DNA from: CAWATZ01 sp963784995
GTDB taxonomy: Bacteria > Planctomycetota > Planctomycetia > Gemmatales > Gemmataceae
Direction: 5' to 3'
Length of the DNA: 64,000 bases
NCBI GenBank assembly: GCA_963784995.1
Contig: CAWATZ010000013.1
Coordinates: forward strand, 682,001-746,000
Shown here: in pieces, positions 1 to 9,304 of the stretch
How positions within the stretch are numbered: position 1 is the first letter of the stretch
How the letters are laid out: each line of letters opens with the position of its first letter
Notes under the pieces: model-generated
Told to the model about the DNA's origin: nothing
Database searches by the model: none
What the model saw: the letters and a program-made list of their open reading frames with translations, nothing else
Translations under genes and position numbers: made by a program

Positions 1-4
1 GACC

Positions 5-1816
5 TCATGGACACTCAGCCTCAGCAACTCGGATGCGCCCGAGCGCCACCTTGCGCTGGTGCTCCAGGTTGCCGGGCTGCTCCTCGGCCAGTTCCTGATA
101 GAGGGCATAAGCCCGCAGTTTCAACCGCAGCCACCGCGCGATCATTCCCTGGCTGTTGGTCCCAGCAGCCTGCCAGGAGCAGGTTGTGGCCAGCCAGTCC
201 CAGTACTCCGGGTTGTCGGGATGCTGCTGCGCCAGCGGCTCCCACAGTTGCTGCGCAGCCAGCAGGTGTTTGTCCACCTCGGCCATCTGGCTCTTCAAGG
301 CGTACAGGCCGCCCAGGCTGCCGCGCAGGTTGGTCAGGGCGATCCGGACCCTGAGGTCGCCGGGATTTTTCTGGATCAGGTCCGCAAAATGCGGCTTCCG
401 CCTGGAGCAGCGCGTCGATGCTGGGCAGCCTCCGGGAATAGGGCATCTTCTCCAGCCGGGTTTCGGGGCCGAACTGGAGGAGTTCGTTGAGCAGGTGCCG
501 GGCTTGCACGTCGCTCGCCTCGGCCTCACGAAGAGCTGCCTCGGCCACCTGCCACTGATACAGGATACCCGATGAGGCCGGCCAGCAGGGAGACGGTCAG
601 GGCCACCGCCAGAGAGGCAATCATGGGCTTGCGGCGGCACCACCGCCAGGTCCAGCCGAGGGTGCCGACCGGCCGGGCCCGCACCGGCTCACCCCGCAGC
701 CACCGTTCCAGGTCATCGGCCAGGTCGGCGGCGGAGTGGTAGCGCCTCTGGGGCTCCTTCTCCAGGCATTTCAGGCAAATGGTCTCCAGGTCGCGGGGCA
801 GCCGGGAATTCAGGGTCCGTGGCCGCTCGGGCTCCTGGTGGAGCGTTCGCAGAAGGGTGTCCAGCGGAGTCGCGGCCCGGGAGGGCGGCTGCCCGGTCAG
901 GCATTCGTACAGCACCGCCCCCAGGCTGTAAACGTCGGCAGCCGGCGTCGGGCTTTCCGACTGGATCTGCTCGGGACTCATGTAGCCCGGGGTGCCGACG
1001 ATGGCTTCGCTCAAGGTCAGGCCGCTGCCGTCCCGGCTTCGCCTTGCCAGGCCGAAGTCGGTGACGCAAACGTCCAGGTCGCACAGGTCGCGGCGGCGTG
1101 GGTGGGCTGCCTGGCCCAGGTTCCCTCCCTGGAGTTGGACAGCGCCGGCGCAGCAGGAGGTTGGCCGGTTTGATGTCGCGGTGGCAGATCTGATTGCTGT
1201 GGGCGTGGTGGATGGCCCGGGCCGCGGCGGCAAGCAGCCGGGCCGTCTCGCGCGGCTCGGCAACCAGCTCGGCCAGGCGCTGGGCCAGGCTGCCGTCGAT
1301 CAGCTCCATGACGCAGAACGGCAGCCCCCGGTGTTCGCCGACCGCGTACAGGGGCACGATGTGGGCGTGCTGAAGCTGGGCGGTGTTGCGTGCCTCATTG
1401 AGCAGACGCCGGACGTCCGCTGGAGACGACCAGCCCCCCGCCGAGAGCATCTTCAGGGCCACTTCCCTGTGGAGAGCCACATCCCAGGCCCGGTAGACAA
1501 TGCCTGTACCGCCCCGGCCGAGGATGCCGCGGATCTCATACCCCTCGATCTTCGGCCAGCACTCCGGAGAGGCCAGGTCCTCCGGGGGAAAGACGGTTGC
1601 CCATAGTGCACGCAACCGCTCGAGCAACCCGGGAGGGGGAGGAGCTGCCCCTGTTTCCTGGGGTCGTTCCCATGGTGCGACCAGCCGGGCGAGCGTCTCC
1701 TCACAGACCGGGCAGCTCTGGACGTGGGCGGTGAGGGTCTGGTCCTGCTCAGGGTTGACCTGATCCTGCAGGTACTGCCTCCACGTCTCCAGTGTCGGAC
1801 AACTGGCCTGTCTCAC
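5..1816 (-). CDS. zf-HC2 / Ser-Thr protein kinase with TPR-like tail, frame-disrupted
   Basis: Likely a membrane Ser/Thr kinase acting with the sigma factor just upstream. The proposed start is the GTG at 1816, with a GGAGGG ribosome site before it, inside the last 68 bases of the sigma gene. The N-terminus has an HxxxCxxC zinc finger (AHVQSCPVC), as in anti-sigma factors. The kinase follows: a glycine loop (GRGGTGIVYRAWD), HRDIKPANLLL, then DFGLARR and the APE-equivalent SPEQ in another frame. A membrane segment (around 590-640) precedes a TPR-like C-terminus. The frame changes near 1150, near 565 and near 395, so no single ORF covers the protein. This is either decay or sequence error. Kinase identity is certain; intactness is not. 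Confidence 0.75.
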
Positions 1817-2441
1817 AGCGGCCCTCCGTCCCCCGGCCGTTCTCGGGGGCAAGCAGCTCATCGAGTTTGCTGATCTCTCGGATCACCTGACTTTTCACTC
1901 GCCCCGCGTACTTGCTCACGTGCCCGGCAGGGATGCCGATCCGCAGCGCGGCTTCCCGGGGACGGAGCCCCTCCTTGCAGCAGAGGCGGTAGGCCTCCCA
2001 GCAGTGCGGCTCGACCTTCAGTCGGACGTTCCTCTCGGCGATTTCGAGCAGTTCCAGATCGAACTCTTCGCTGAGGCGTTCTTCGAGGTCGCGCCGCGCC
2101 TGTTCGGAGGCCAGCCGCTGCCGAACGCCATGCGTACCAAGTTCCTCCTGCTGGGCCGGGGCGTCACACCAATCCCGGATCCGGTTGTGGACGACCACGT
2201 ACAGCCAGGTGCGGAAGCGGGCTCGGGAGGAATCATAAGATTGCAGCCTCAGCAGCAGGCCGGCGAAGACATCCTGGGTCACGTCCAGGGCATCCGCGTC
2301 CTGGAGGCCACAACGGCAGCACCAGCGATAGATGATGCCGCTGTAGCGCTGCACGAACAGGTCCCAGGCCTCGGCATCCGTCGGGCACGCCGACAGCCGG
2401 AGGAGCAGCGTCGTGCTCCCCGGCAGAGGCAATTCGCTCAT
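1749..2441 (-). CDS. ECF-type RNA polymerase sigma factor
   Basis: Alternative sigma-70 factor of about 230 aa. Region 2 is visible (WDLFVQRYSG, DADALDVTQDVFAGLL, FRTWLYVVVHNRIRD), and a C-terminal helix-turn-helix region 4 follows (GLRPREAALRIGIPAGHVSKY). Region 1 is absent, as in ECF factors. The ATG at 2441 is preceded by a GGGAG ribosome site. Its 3' end overlaps the start of the kinase gene by 68 bases, so the two are translationally coupled. This is the usual planctomycete sigma-kinase arrangement and suggests that the kinase controls this factor. Confidence 0.9.
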   Translation of the reverse strand: MSELPLPGSTTLLLRLSACPTDAEAWDLFVQRYSGIIYRWCCRCGLQDADALDVTQDVFAGLLLRLQSYDSSRARFRTWLYVVVHNRIRDWCDAPAQQEELGTHGVRQRLASEQARRDLEERLSEEFDLELLEIAERNVRLKVEPHCWEAYRLCCKEGLRPREAALRIGIPAGHVSKYAGRVKSQVIREISKLDELLAPENGRGTEGRCETGQLSDTGDVEAVPAGSGQP

Positions 2442-2782
2442 CTGGAGATACTCCCGAATCAGAACAAAAAAGACACTGCATTATCATCTTTCGGGGGACC
2501 TGGAGCAACTTTTTTCCGCGTCCGGCTCACAGCACGTGGAGGAAAGCAGCACCGCGTCACGTCGGGGAGCAACCCGGGAACAGCGCCGGGCGGACTGCCC
2601 CCTGGAACACTCGCATTTGGAAAAAATGGAAAAATCTCGTCGGCCGTGTCGAATCCGGGTCAGATGGGCCGTATCAGAATTTGGGCACGATCCATTTATC
2701 CAGGCTGGAGGGTTCCTTGGTGGATGGCTCTCCCCCCCCGGGGTGTTCCGATTCCGTGCCTCAAAGTCGAGGAAGTATCACG
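2442..2782. other. divergent intergenic region
   Basis: This 341-base gap lies between the leftward sigma gene and the rightward PEP-CTERM gene, so it must hold both promoters. An open reading frame runs through its right part in frame with the PEP-CTERM gene, but lacks a signal peptide and a ribosome site, so I treat it as untranslated. I see no clear operator or palindrome. Confidence 0.4.
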
Positions 2783-3511
2783 ATGTATTATCATTGGTGG
2801 ATTCTGCTGATGGCGTGTGGGGTGCTGTTCACGGGGAGCGAGAGGGCGCGAGCGGACCTGTTCCTGCCAAGCAGTTCGGTCAACTTTACGGGGGATGACG
2901 ATCCCAATGGCGGATCTTATAATTCCACTGTGTCGCTGTCCTCGCTGCTGGCAGGGACGACAATTGATGGCGGCCTGCTGAACGCCTCCGCAACCATCAC
3001 GCCGGTGAATTCCTCCTCCGCGTGGATCCAGTTTAACTTGACCACGGTAAGCGGCGGCCAGCTTGCTGGCTCTCCAGGAGGAAGCTGGGATTTCCACGTG
3101 AACTTCTCGGCTGCAGCGCCAGCGGCAGACCCAGAGTTCTTCCTCTACTTTCCCACGACGAGCGGAGGCACCACGTACTTTCCTTTTCCCGGTGGCACTC
3201 CCGTGACCAATCCGATAACGGGATCCGGGACAGTCCTTCTCGGCGTCAACAATCCACCCTATGTCTACAGCACCTCGGAATCGCTGTTTGCTAACATCGG
3301 GCCCTTTAACGAATCACCGACCTTTTTTGAAACCGGCAATCCTTCCCAGACCCCGAATGGATTGAGTTTCGCTGGGTTGTACGTCTTGCAGTCTCCTCCT
3401 GCCGTTCCGGAAGCCTCCAGCCTGGTCTTGCTGGCAATCGCCGCAGTTCTCGGCATTCCAGGCTGCCTCCTGCATCGCGCCCGGACCCGGACTGCGGCTC
3501 TCGCGACGTGA
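2783..3511 (+). CDS. PEP-CTERM sorting-domain protein
   Basis: Secreted protein of about 242 aa, probably an exosortase substrate. I chose the ATG at 2783 because a GAGGAAG ribosome site lies about 8 bases upstream and a signal peptide follows directly (MYYHWWILLMACGVLFTG, cut near ARAD). The body is rich in Ser, Thr, Gly and Asn and has no known catalytic motif. The C-terminus is a PEP-CTERM-type signal: VPEASS, a hydrophobic helix (LVLLAIAAVLGIPG) and a basic tail (HRARTR). The same signal recurs in the gene at 7057, with the exosortase between them. The molecular role of the body is unknown. Confidence 0.85.
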   Translation: MYYHWWILLMACGVLFTGSERARADLFLPSSSVNFTGDDDPNGGSYNSTVSLSSLLAGTTIDGGLLNASATITPVNSSSAWIQFNLTTVSGGQLAGSPGGSWDFHVNFSAAAPAADPEFFLYFPTTSGGTTYFPFPGGTPVTNPITGSGTVLLGVNNPPYVYSTSESLFANIGPFNESPTFFETGNPSQTPNGLSFAGLYVLQSPPAVPEASSLVLLAIAAVLGIPGCLLHRARTRTAALAT

Positions 3512-3543
3512 CGGGCGCACCGGCACAACGCCGACCGCATTCA

Positions 3544-3579
3544 AACGTCGGGGCCCATTCGCCCAGGGGCCCCGACGTT
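3544..3579 (+). terminator. stem-loop after the PEP-CTERM gene
   Basis: A perfect 12-base stem (AACGTCGGGGCC / GGCCCCGACGTT) encloses a 12-base loop. It sits 32 bases beyond the stop of the PEP-CTERM gene and ahead of the exosortase. It lacks a long T tract, so it may be a weak terminator or an mRNA-stabilising hairpin. Confidence 0.55.
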
Positions 3580-3678
3580 CCCTTGAAACCCCGGGATTCC
3601 AGGGCTGAGCCTCAGCGAACCCAACTCGAGGAGCAGTCCCCTCCCTTACAACCCTTGCCCTGATCCGAGACGGAACCA

Positions 3679-5385
3679 ATGTCTGCTTCCAGTCCCACCC
3701 TCCCTCTCCTTGGCTCCCTCCCAGCACAAGGCCTGGCTCCGCGTTCCGAAGCTCCAGGCCGGCCCGTTGTCCCTGGGGCGTGTTTGCTCCTGGCCTTTCT
3801 CCCTCTGCTCGCCTGGCACGCGCAGGTCCTGTGGGACCGACCGCATTTCCAATTCGTCCCGCTGCTGCTGCCCGCCGCCCTCTTCCTGGCCTGGCCCCGG
3901 CTGCGGGACCTGGGGCCGCTCTCACCCGGCGCCTCCCGGGTCCAAGGCGTGCTGTGGCTTGCGAGCTGGAGCTTGCTGGCGGTTGCAGTCCTGCTCAGTT
4001 CCCCCTGGCTGGCGGCCGTGGCGGCTCTGGGAACGCTGGCGGCCCTCGCCTGGTCCCTGGGCGGCTGGCCCCTGTGCCGGGCCCTCTGGCCCGCCTGGCT
4101 GCTGCTGTGGCTCCTGGTCCCCTTGCCGCTGGGACTGGACGAGCGCCTGATCCAGACCCTGCAGATGGGGACCACGCGGTGCAGCAGCCGGGTGCTGGAC
4201 CTCTTCGGCGTGTACCACCTGCGGGCGGGCAACACCATCGAGGTCGGCGGCGAGTCCTTGCTGGTCGATGAGGCCTGTGGCGGCATCCAGTCCTTTTACG
4301 CCATGCTGGCTTGCATCCTGTTTGTCATCCTGTGGAGCCGCTGCCGGTTCTGGCCCGGTCTGATCCTGCTGCTCGCGGGCCTCTTCTGGGCCATCGTCGC
4401 CAACGTCGTGCGTGTGGTCGCGGTCATTGTGCTGACCGCCGCCTGTGGCTGGGACGCGACCACCGGCTGGCGGCATGAGATCCTGAGCTGGCTGTCCTTC
4501 GCACTGTGCCTGTTCCTGACGTGGAACACACGCCAGATGCTTCTGTTCCTGATCCCCCGGAGTCAGGCGATGCACTGGGAACTCGGAACTCGGAACGGGG
4601 AGTGCGGAGCGAAGAAGCATTCCGTTCCGCACTCCCCGTTCCGCATTCCGAGTTTGGAAGGACTGACCGGCTGGCCCCTCCTGGTCGGGTACGCGACGCT
4701 GGCCACGTGGCAATGGGCCCTGCTGGCAGCCACTCCCATGCTGGCGCCGGCCGAGCCCCTGCGGATGCCCTGGACCGATCAGCGGCAGCTGGCCCGGATG
4801 GGCGAGGAAACGCTGCCCGCTCACCTGGGCCCCTGGAAGCGTGAGCGTTTCGAGTTTGTGCAGCGCGGCCGAAATGACTCCTGGGGCCGCTGCTCGTACC
4901 GCTGGTCCTACCGTTCGGGAGACGTGCAGGCCGTGGTCAGTCTCGACTACCCGTTCGCGGGCTGGCATGAGCTGTCGGTCTGTTATGAACGGATTGGCTG
5001 GCAGGTCGCGGCCCGGGAAACGTACCCGCAACAAGAGGGAGAGGAACCGACTCTGGTGCGCGTCCGGCTGAGCAGGCCCGTCGGAATGCACGGGTTTTTG
5101 TGGTTCGCTCTGTTTGACGGTCAGGGGCATTTGCTCTCTCCCTCCCTGACGCAATCGGAAAACGAACGCTGGCAGCGGCCGCGCAGTCTCGCGGCCCTCG
5201 TCAGGGCCTGGCGGCAAGGCCAGGCGTTGCCACCTTCCCGGATGGCGCTGCGGTCGGTCGGCCAGGTTCAAGTCTTCGTGCAGCATCCCGGACCGTTGAC
5301 GCTGGAGCAGCAGGAGCAGGCGCAGCGGCTGTTTGACCAGGCCCGGCCGCTGCTGGCGCCGGCCGAAACGTCGGAGGGACCGTGA
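3679..5385 (+). CDS. exosortase (XrtU-like) with C-terminal EpsI-like domain
   Basis: Integral membrane transpeptidase expected to cut and anchor PEP-CTERM proteins. It has 568 aa. The first 300 residues hold about eight hydrophobic helices with the exosortase catalytic triad: Cys200 in EACGGIQS, Arg245 in ANVVRVV and His266 in GWRHEIL. The remaining ~230 residues are soluble and resemble the EpsI-type domain fused to planctomycete exosortases (XrtU class; assignment from memory of the family). Residues about 300-327, between the two parts, are encoded by an inserted palindromic repeat. It is followed at once by the TPR gene and flanked by two substrates. Confidence 0.88.
   Translation: MSASSPTLPLLGSLPAQGLAPRSEAPGRPVVPGACLLLAFLPLLAWHAQVLWDRPHFQFVPLLLPAALFLAWPRLRDLGPLSPGASRVQGVLWLASWSLLAVAVLLSSPWLAAVAALGTLAALAWSLGGWPLCRALWPAWLLLWLLVPLPLGLDERLIQTLQMGTTRCSSRVLDLFGVYHLRAGNTIEVGGESLLVDEACGGIQSFYAMLACILFVILWSRCRFWPGLILLLAGLFWAIVANVVRVVAVIVLTAACGWDATTGWRHEILSWLSFALCLFLTWNTRQMLLFLIPRSQAMHWELGTRNGECGAKKHSVPHSPFRIPSLEGLTGWPLLVGYATLATWQWALLAATPMLAPAEPLRMPWTDQRQLARMGEETLPAHLGPWKRERFEFVQRGRNDSWGRCSYRWSYRSGDVQAVVSLDYPFAGWHELSVCYERIGWQVAARETYPQQEGEEPTLVRVRLSRPVGMHGFLWFALFDGQGHLLSPSLTQSENERWQRPRSLAALVRAWRQGQALPPSRMALRSVGQVQVFVQHPGPLTLEQQEQAQRLFDQARPLLAPAETSEGP
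4579..4655. repeat. palindromic repeat inserted in frame in the exosortase gene
   Basis: Inverted repeat with arms at about 4579-4611 and 4623-4655, near-perfect over 33 bases with an 11-base loop. It is read in frame as an arginine- and serine-rich linker between the membrane core and the soluble domain, without breaking the gene. Confidence 0.85.
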
Positions 5386-7012
5386 TGGCCCGACAACGCT
5401 TTGCTCGCCTCCGCAAAATGGCCCGCCGCGCCTGGAAGGGGCTGTGCGCCCGTTCGTCGCCTTCGCCGCGGCTGTCCAGGAAGGGGCGTCCGCGACCAGG
5501 CGCTTCTGCCGGCGGCTGGGCAGGGCCATCGCCTATTACTGGAGCCAGCTGGACGTGCGGCAGTTGCTGCGGGCCCTGCCGGCCCTGCTCTCTCTGCTGA
5601 CCGTGGCTGTGCTGGCGTTCTGCTGCTGGCTGCAATCCCCGGCCACCCTGCTGGAACGCTACCTGAAAAAAGCGGAATCGGCCCTGGAGGCCCGGGACTA
5701 CCGCACGGCACAGACCTGCTACCAACGGCTGGTGGTGCTGGCCGAGAGGAACCCGGAGTTCCTCTGGGGCCTGTTCCAGGCCACGGACGCGGCCGGCGAC
5801 CGCATTCGAGCCGATGCGCTCTTGAATCAGCTGGCGCCCCTGGATCGGCAAGGTTACGGTTACGCTCACCTGCACCTGGCCCGGCGCTTGCTGAATCGCC
5901 AGCCTGTGACCGCCGAGGACAGGCGCCTGGCCGAGGTGCATCTGCTCTGGGCCGCCAAGGTCTTGCCCAACTCGACCGAAACGCACTTCGGCCTGGGCCG
6001 GCTGTACCTGGAGGCCGGCAAGCCCGACCTGGCGGAACCGCATCTGCTGCGGGCCATCGAGGCCCATCCGGAGATGCACTTGCCCCTGGCCTGGCTTTAC
6101 GTACGCCAGGGCGCCCGCGACAAGGCCCAGCTGCATGCCCGGTCGGCCCAGGACTACTACCAGGCCCTGACCGGGAACGGGCCGGATAACCAGCTGTTCC
6201 GCATCCACTGGGCCGAGACGAAACGGCTTCTGGACGACTATCCCGGGGCGATCGCCATTCTCCAGCGCGGCCTGGAACTGACCCGCAATCCGCTGTTTGC
6301 GAAAGCGCTGGGACAGCTGTACGTGGCCTGGTTCGAGGCGGAGGCCCGGAACCCGAAAAGCACGCTGGAAATGCGGCTGGTTTTTCTGGAGCGAGCCCTG
6401 TCTTACGACAGCGAGAACCTGAACGCCCTGAACCAACTGCTGGCCCTGGGCCGCGGCGGCGCTGGGAGCGGCAAGGGGAAAGCGGCGCTGGAAGCCGCCC
6501 TGGCCCGGGGACAATCCAGCGCGGTCGTGCATCTGGCCCTTGGCATGGATGCCTGGCAGCGTGCGGAAAGCCAGGCGGGCCCGGCCGGGGTCGCCGGCCT
6601 CGTGCTGGGGCTGACGGGTCAGGGCGTCTGGAAGCGGGCGGAGCGTGGCCGGGCCCTGTTTCACCTGGAACAGGCCTGCAAGCTGTCGCCTCGATCGGCC
6701 CTCCTGGTCAACAACCTGGCCTGGATGCTGGCTCGTGCGCCGGAGCCGGACCTCAAGAGGGCCCTGGAGCTGATGGATTCGGTGGTGCAGCGTTACCCGG
6801 AGCAACCCAATCTCCGCGACACGCGCGGCCAGATCCTGGCGAAGATGGGACGCTGGCGGGAGGCGCTGGTGGACCTGGAAATCGCCCTGCGCACGATGGC
6901 TGGCAACCGGAACTTGCACCGGACCCTGGCCGAAGTTTACCAGCAGCTGGACCAGCCGACTCTGGCGGCGGAACACCGTTGGCTGGCGGAAAGGAAGACG
7001 CGAGAAAAGTGA
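5333..7012 (+). CDS. TPR-repeat membrane protein of the exosortase locus
   Basis: About 520-559 aa. One membrane segment (ALPALLSLLTVAVLAFCCW) lies near the N-terminus. A long array of TPR helices follows, such as ALEARDYRTAQTCYQRLVVL, LGRLYLEAGKPDLAEPHLLR and LEQACKLSPRSALLVNNLAW. It probably scaffolds protein interactions at the membrane for the exosortase system. The start is uncertain. The ATG at 5333 overlaps the exosortase by 53 bases; a GTG at 5444 is in the same frame; an ATG at 5382 overlapping the exosortase stop (TGATG) is the natural coupled start but is in another frame, which hints at a small frame error between 5382 and 5520. Confidence 0.8.
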   Translation: MTRPGRCWRRPKRRRDRDGPTTLCSPPQNGPPRLEGAVRPFVAFAAAVQEGASATRRFCRRLGRAIAYYWSQLDVRQLLRALPALLSLLTVAVLAFCCWLQSPATLLERYLKKAESALEARDYRTAQTCYQRLVVLAERNPEFLWGLFQATDAAGDRIRADALLNQLAPLDRQGYGYAHLHLARRLLNRQPVTAEDRRLAEVHLLWAAKVLPNSTETHFGLGRLYLEAGKPDLAEPHLLRAIEAHPEMHLPLAWLYVRQGARDKAQLHARSAQDYYQALTGNGPDNQLFRIHWAETKRLLDDYPGAIAILQRGLELTRNPLFAKALGQLYVAWFEAEARNPKSTLEMRLVFLERALSYDSENLNALNQLLALGRGGAGSGKGKAALEAALARGQSSAVVHLALGMDAWQRAESQAGPAGVAGLVLGLTGQGVWKRAERGRALFHLEQACKLSPRSALLVNNLAWMLARAPEPDLKRALELMDSVVQRYPEQPNLRDTRGQILAKMGRWREALVDLEIALRTMAGNRNLHRTLAEVYQQLDQPTLAAEHRWLAERKTREK

Positions 7013-7056
7013 CGCTCCGCTTCGCCCGTTTTTCCTTTGTTGAAGGGGACCATTTG

Positions 7057-7980
7057 ATGACTCGTCCGAATCTGCTTCTGGTGATTTTGACACTGCTGAG
7101 CTGGGCCATCCCCGTTCAGCCCACTCACGCCGACTTGCTCTTCGTTTCCAACTACAGCGCCGGCACAATCAACGAGGTGACGTCGTCGGGCAACGTCAGC
7201 ACCTTCGTCTCGGCTGGGCTCAACCATCCCTACGGTCTGGCCTTCAACGCCAGCGGCGACCTCTTCGTCGCCAACGGTGGCAGTAACACGATCAGCAAGG
7301 TGACGCCAGCGGGGGTCGTTAGCACCTTCGCGGGGGTGACGACCCCCGAAGGCCTGGCCTTCAACGCCAGCGGCAACCTCTTCGTCACCAACAACGAGAA
7401 CGGCATGATCAGCGAGGTAACGCCGTCGGGCAGTGTCAGCACCTTTGCCACCGGGCTCAGCAGCGCCACCGGCCTGGCCTTCAACGCCAGCGGTGACCTC
7501 TTCGTTTCCAGGCCCGGCAACAACACGATCAGCATGGTGACGCCGTCGGGGGTCGTTAGCACCTTCGCCACCGGATTCAGTTCCCCCGAAGGCCTGGCCT
7601 TCAACGCCAGCGGCGACCTTTTTGTCGCCAACGAAATCAGCGGCACGATCAGCGAAGTGACGCCATCGGGCAGCGTCAGCACCTTCGCCACCGGGTTGAG
7701 AACTCCAACAGCGACCAGCGGCCCCTTTGGTCTGGCCTTCAACGCCAGCGGTGATCTCTTTGTCGCCAACGCGGGCACCGGCGCGATCGACTTGGTGACG
7801 CCATCGGGCAGCGTCAGCACCTTCGCCACCGGGCTCAGCCAGCCCTTCGGACTGGCCTTCCAGCCGGCGGCGGTTCCGGAAGCTTCCAGCCTTGTCTTGC
7901 TGGGGGTCGCTGGCGTGCTCTGCATTCCCGGCTACCTCCTGCGCCGGGCGAGAATCAGGACCGCGCCTATCGTGGTGTGA
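7057..7980 (+). CDS. PEP-CTERM protein with NHL/SMP-30-like propeller repeats
   Basis: Secreted protein of 307 aa. The ATG at 7057 has a GAAGGGGA ribosome site and a signal peptide ending near THAD. The body holds five near-identical ~40-residue repeats with the core GLAFNASGDLFVAN...TIS.VTPSG.VSTFATG, plus partial repeats at both ends. Together these fit a six-bladed propeller. The C-terminus (VPEASSLVLLGVAGVLCIPG, then basic RRARIRTA) matches the signal of the gene at 2783, so both are probably processed by the exosortase at 3679. The DNA repeats are coding and vary by unit, and could recombine. Confidence 0.88.
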   Translation: MTRPNLLLVILTLLSWAIPVQPTHADLLFVSNYSAGTINEVTSSGNVSTFVSAGLNHPYGLAFNASGDLFVANGGSNTISKVTPAGVVSTFAGVTTPEGLAFNASGNLFVTNNENGMISEVTPSGSVSTFATGLSSATGLAFNASGDLFVSRPGNNTISMVTPSGVVSTFATGFSSPEGLAFNASGDLFVANEISGTISEVTPSGSVSTFATGLRTPTATSGPFGLAFNASGDLFVANAGTGAIDLVTPSGSVSTFATGLSQPFGLAFQPAAVPEASSLVLLGVAGVLCIPGYLLRRARIRTAPIVV

Positions 7981-7993
7981 CGGGTGGTCCGTC

Positions 7994-8143
7994 TCAAAGA
8001 ACCGGATGACGTGGTCGATCGCGGAATGGCTGTTTCATGCGAAAACGTGGTTGGGAACTCAGCGCGAGCAGATAACCCAGCAGGGCAGCCGTCAGGGTCT
8101 TCCATTGCTCGGACGTGATGGTGCGATACCAGGGTGGCTGCAT
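7994..8143 (-). CDS. small ORF, possible remnant of an MFS transporter N-terminus
   Basis: A 49-codon ORF lying 6 bases after the gamma-synthase/lyase stop on the same strand. It begins MQPPWYRTITSEQWKTLTAA, followed by a short hydrophobic run (LLGYLLAL). This resembles the first residues of major facilitator transporters, but nothing of the rest of such a protein follows. It could be a leftover of a lost downstream gene or chance. Confidence 0.3.
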   Translation of the reverse strand: MQPPWYRTITSEQWKTLTAALLGYLLALSSQPRFRMKQPFRDRPRHPVL

Positions 8144-8149
8144 GGTAGT

Positions 8150-9304
8150 TCATCCCGCCAGCGCCCCCCTCAGGTCCTCCTGCAAATCCGCGACGTCCTC
8201 GATGCCGACGCTCAGCCGGATCAGGCCGTCATCGACGCCGCGGGCCTGGCGGATCTCGACGGGAATGCTCGCGTGGGTCATCGTCGCCGGATGGCACACC
8301 AGCGACTCGACGCCGCCCAGGCTCTCGGCCAGGCTGAACAGCCGGGTGCGCGTCAGGAACCGCCGGGCCGCCTCGGCGCCGCCCTTGAGACGGATGCTGA
8401 TCATGCCGCCAAAGTCGCGCATCTGCCGGCGGGCCAGCTCGTGGCCGGGATGTCTGGGCAGACCCGGATAGTAGACGCGCTCCACCTGCGGCTGTTTCGT
8501 GAGCCAGTCGGCCAGCTGGCGGGCGTTGGCACAGTGGCGCTCCATGCGGATGGCCAGCGTCTTGATGCCGCGCAGCGTCAGGAAGGCGTCGAACGGCCCC
8601 GGCACGCCGCCGGCCGCGTTCTGGTAAAAGGCGATCGGCTGCAGCAGTTCGCGCTTGCCGATCACCGCTCCGCCCACCACGTCGGAATGGCCGCCCAGGT
8701 ACTTGGTGGTGCTGTGAATGACCAGGTCGGCCCCCAGAGCGAGCGGCTGCTGCAAGTACGGCGAGGCAAAGGTGTTGTCCACCGCCAGCAGGGCCCCGGC
8801 CTTGTGAGCCAGCTCCGCCAGGGCGGCGATGTCCAGCAGCTGCAAGAGCGGATTGGTCGGCGTCTCGATCCAGACCAGTTTCGTTTTCGGCGTCAGCAGC
8901 CGGGAGAAGCTGGCCGGGCTGGAATCGTCGGTGTAGTGGATCACCAGGCCCCACGGTTTGAAGACGCCCTCCAGCAGGCGATAGGTGCCGCCGTATAGAT
9001 CAGCGGCGGCCACCACCTCGTCGCCCGGCCGCAGCACGGACAGCACCGCCGTGGTCGCCGCCAGACCGGAGGCGAAGGCCAGGCCGCACTCGCCTCCTTC
9101 CAGCGCGGCCAGACACGTCTCCAGGGCGGTCCGTGTCGGGTTGCCGCTGCGCGAGTAGTCGTAGCCCTTGTGCTTGCCCGGGGCCTCCTGCGTGTAGGTC
9201 GAGGTGGCATAGATGGGCACCACCGTCGCCCCGGTGGCGGGGTCGGCGTCCTGGCCGGCGTGGATGGCCCGGGTGGCAAAGCCCTGCGGTTCCTTGCTGC
9301 TCAT
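8150..9304 (-). CDS. cystathionine gamma-synthase / gamma-lyase (PLP-dependent)
   Basis: Cytoplasmic Cys/Met-metabolism enzyme of 384 aa, the family's normal length. The start at 9304 has a GGAAGGA ribosome site. Visible signatures are YSRSGNPTR, SGLAATTAVLS, the pocket motif AVDNTFASPYLQQPL and the PLP lysine K201 in HSTTKYLGGHSD. The C-terminal ESLGGVESLVCHPATMTHAS is typical. Sequence alone does not separate synthase from lyase. Its operon with a cystathionine beta-synthase makes a gamma-lyase role (cystathionine to cysteine) more likely. Its start overlaps the stop of the membrane-protein gene (ATGA). Confidence 0.93.
   Translation of the reverse strand: MSSKEPQGFATRAIHAGQDADPATGATVVPIYATSTYTQEAPGKHKGYDYSRSGNPTRTALETCLAALEGGECGLAFASGLAATTAVLSVLRPGDEVVAAADLYGGTYRLLEGVFKPWGLVIHYTDDSSPASFSRLLTPKTKLVWIETPTNPLLQLLDIAALAELAHKAGALLAVDNTFASPYLQQPLALGADLVIHSTTKYLGGHSDVVGGAVIGKRELLQPIAFYQNAAGGVPGPFDAFLTLRGIKTLAIRMERHCANARQLADWLTKQPQVERVYYPGLPRHPGHELARRQMRDFGGMISIRLKGGAEAARRFLTRTRLFSLAESLGGVESLVCHPATMTHASIPVEIRQARGVDDGLIRLSVGIEDVADLQEDLRGALAG

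Noticed and set aside
2681..2782. N-terminal extension of the PEP-CTERM gene
   Set aside because: The internal ATG at 2783 has the ribosome site and signal peptide; the extension would bury the signal.
7215..7880. Regular ~120-base repeats resembling an array
   Set aside because: They are the coding repeats of the propeller protein at 7057, in frame throughout; no spacer-repeat pattern, so not a CRISPR array.
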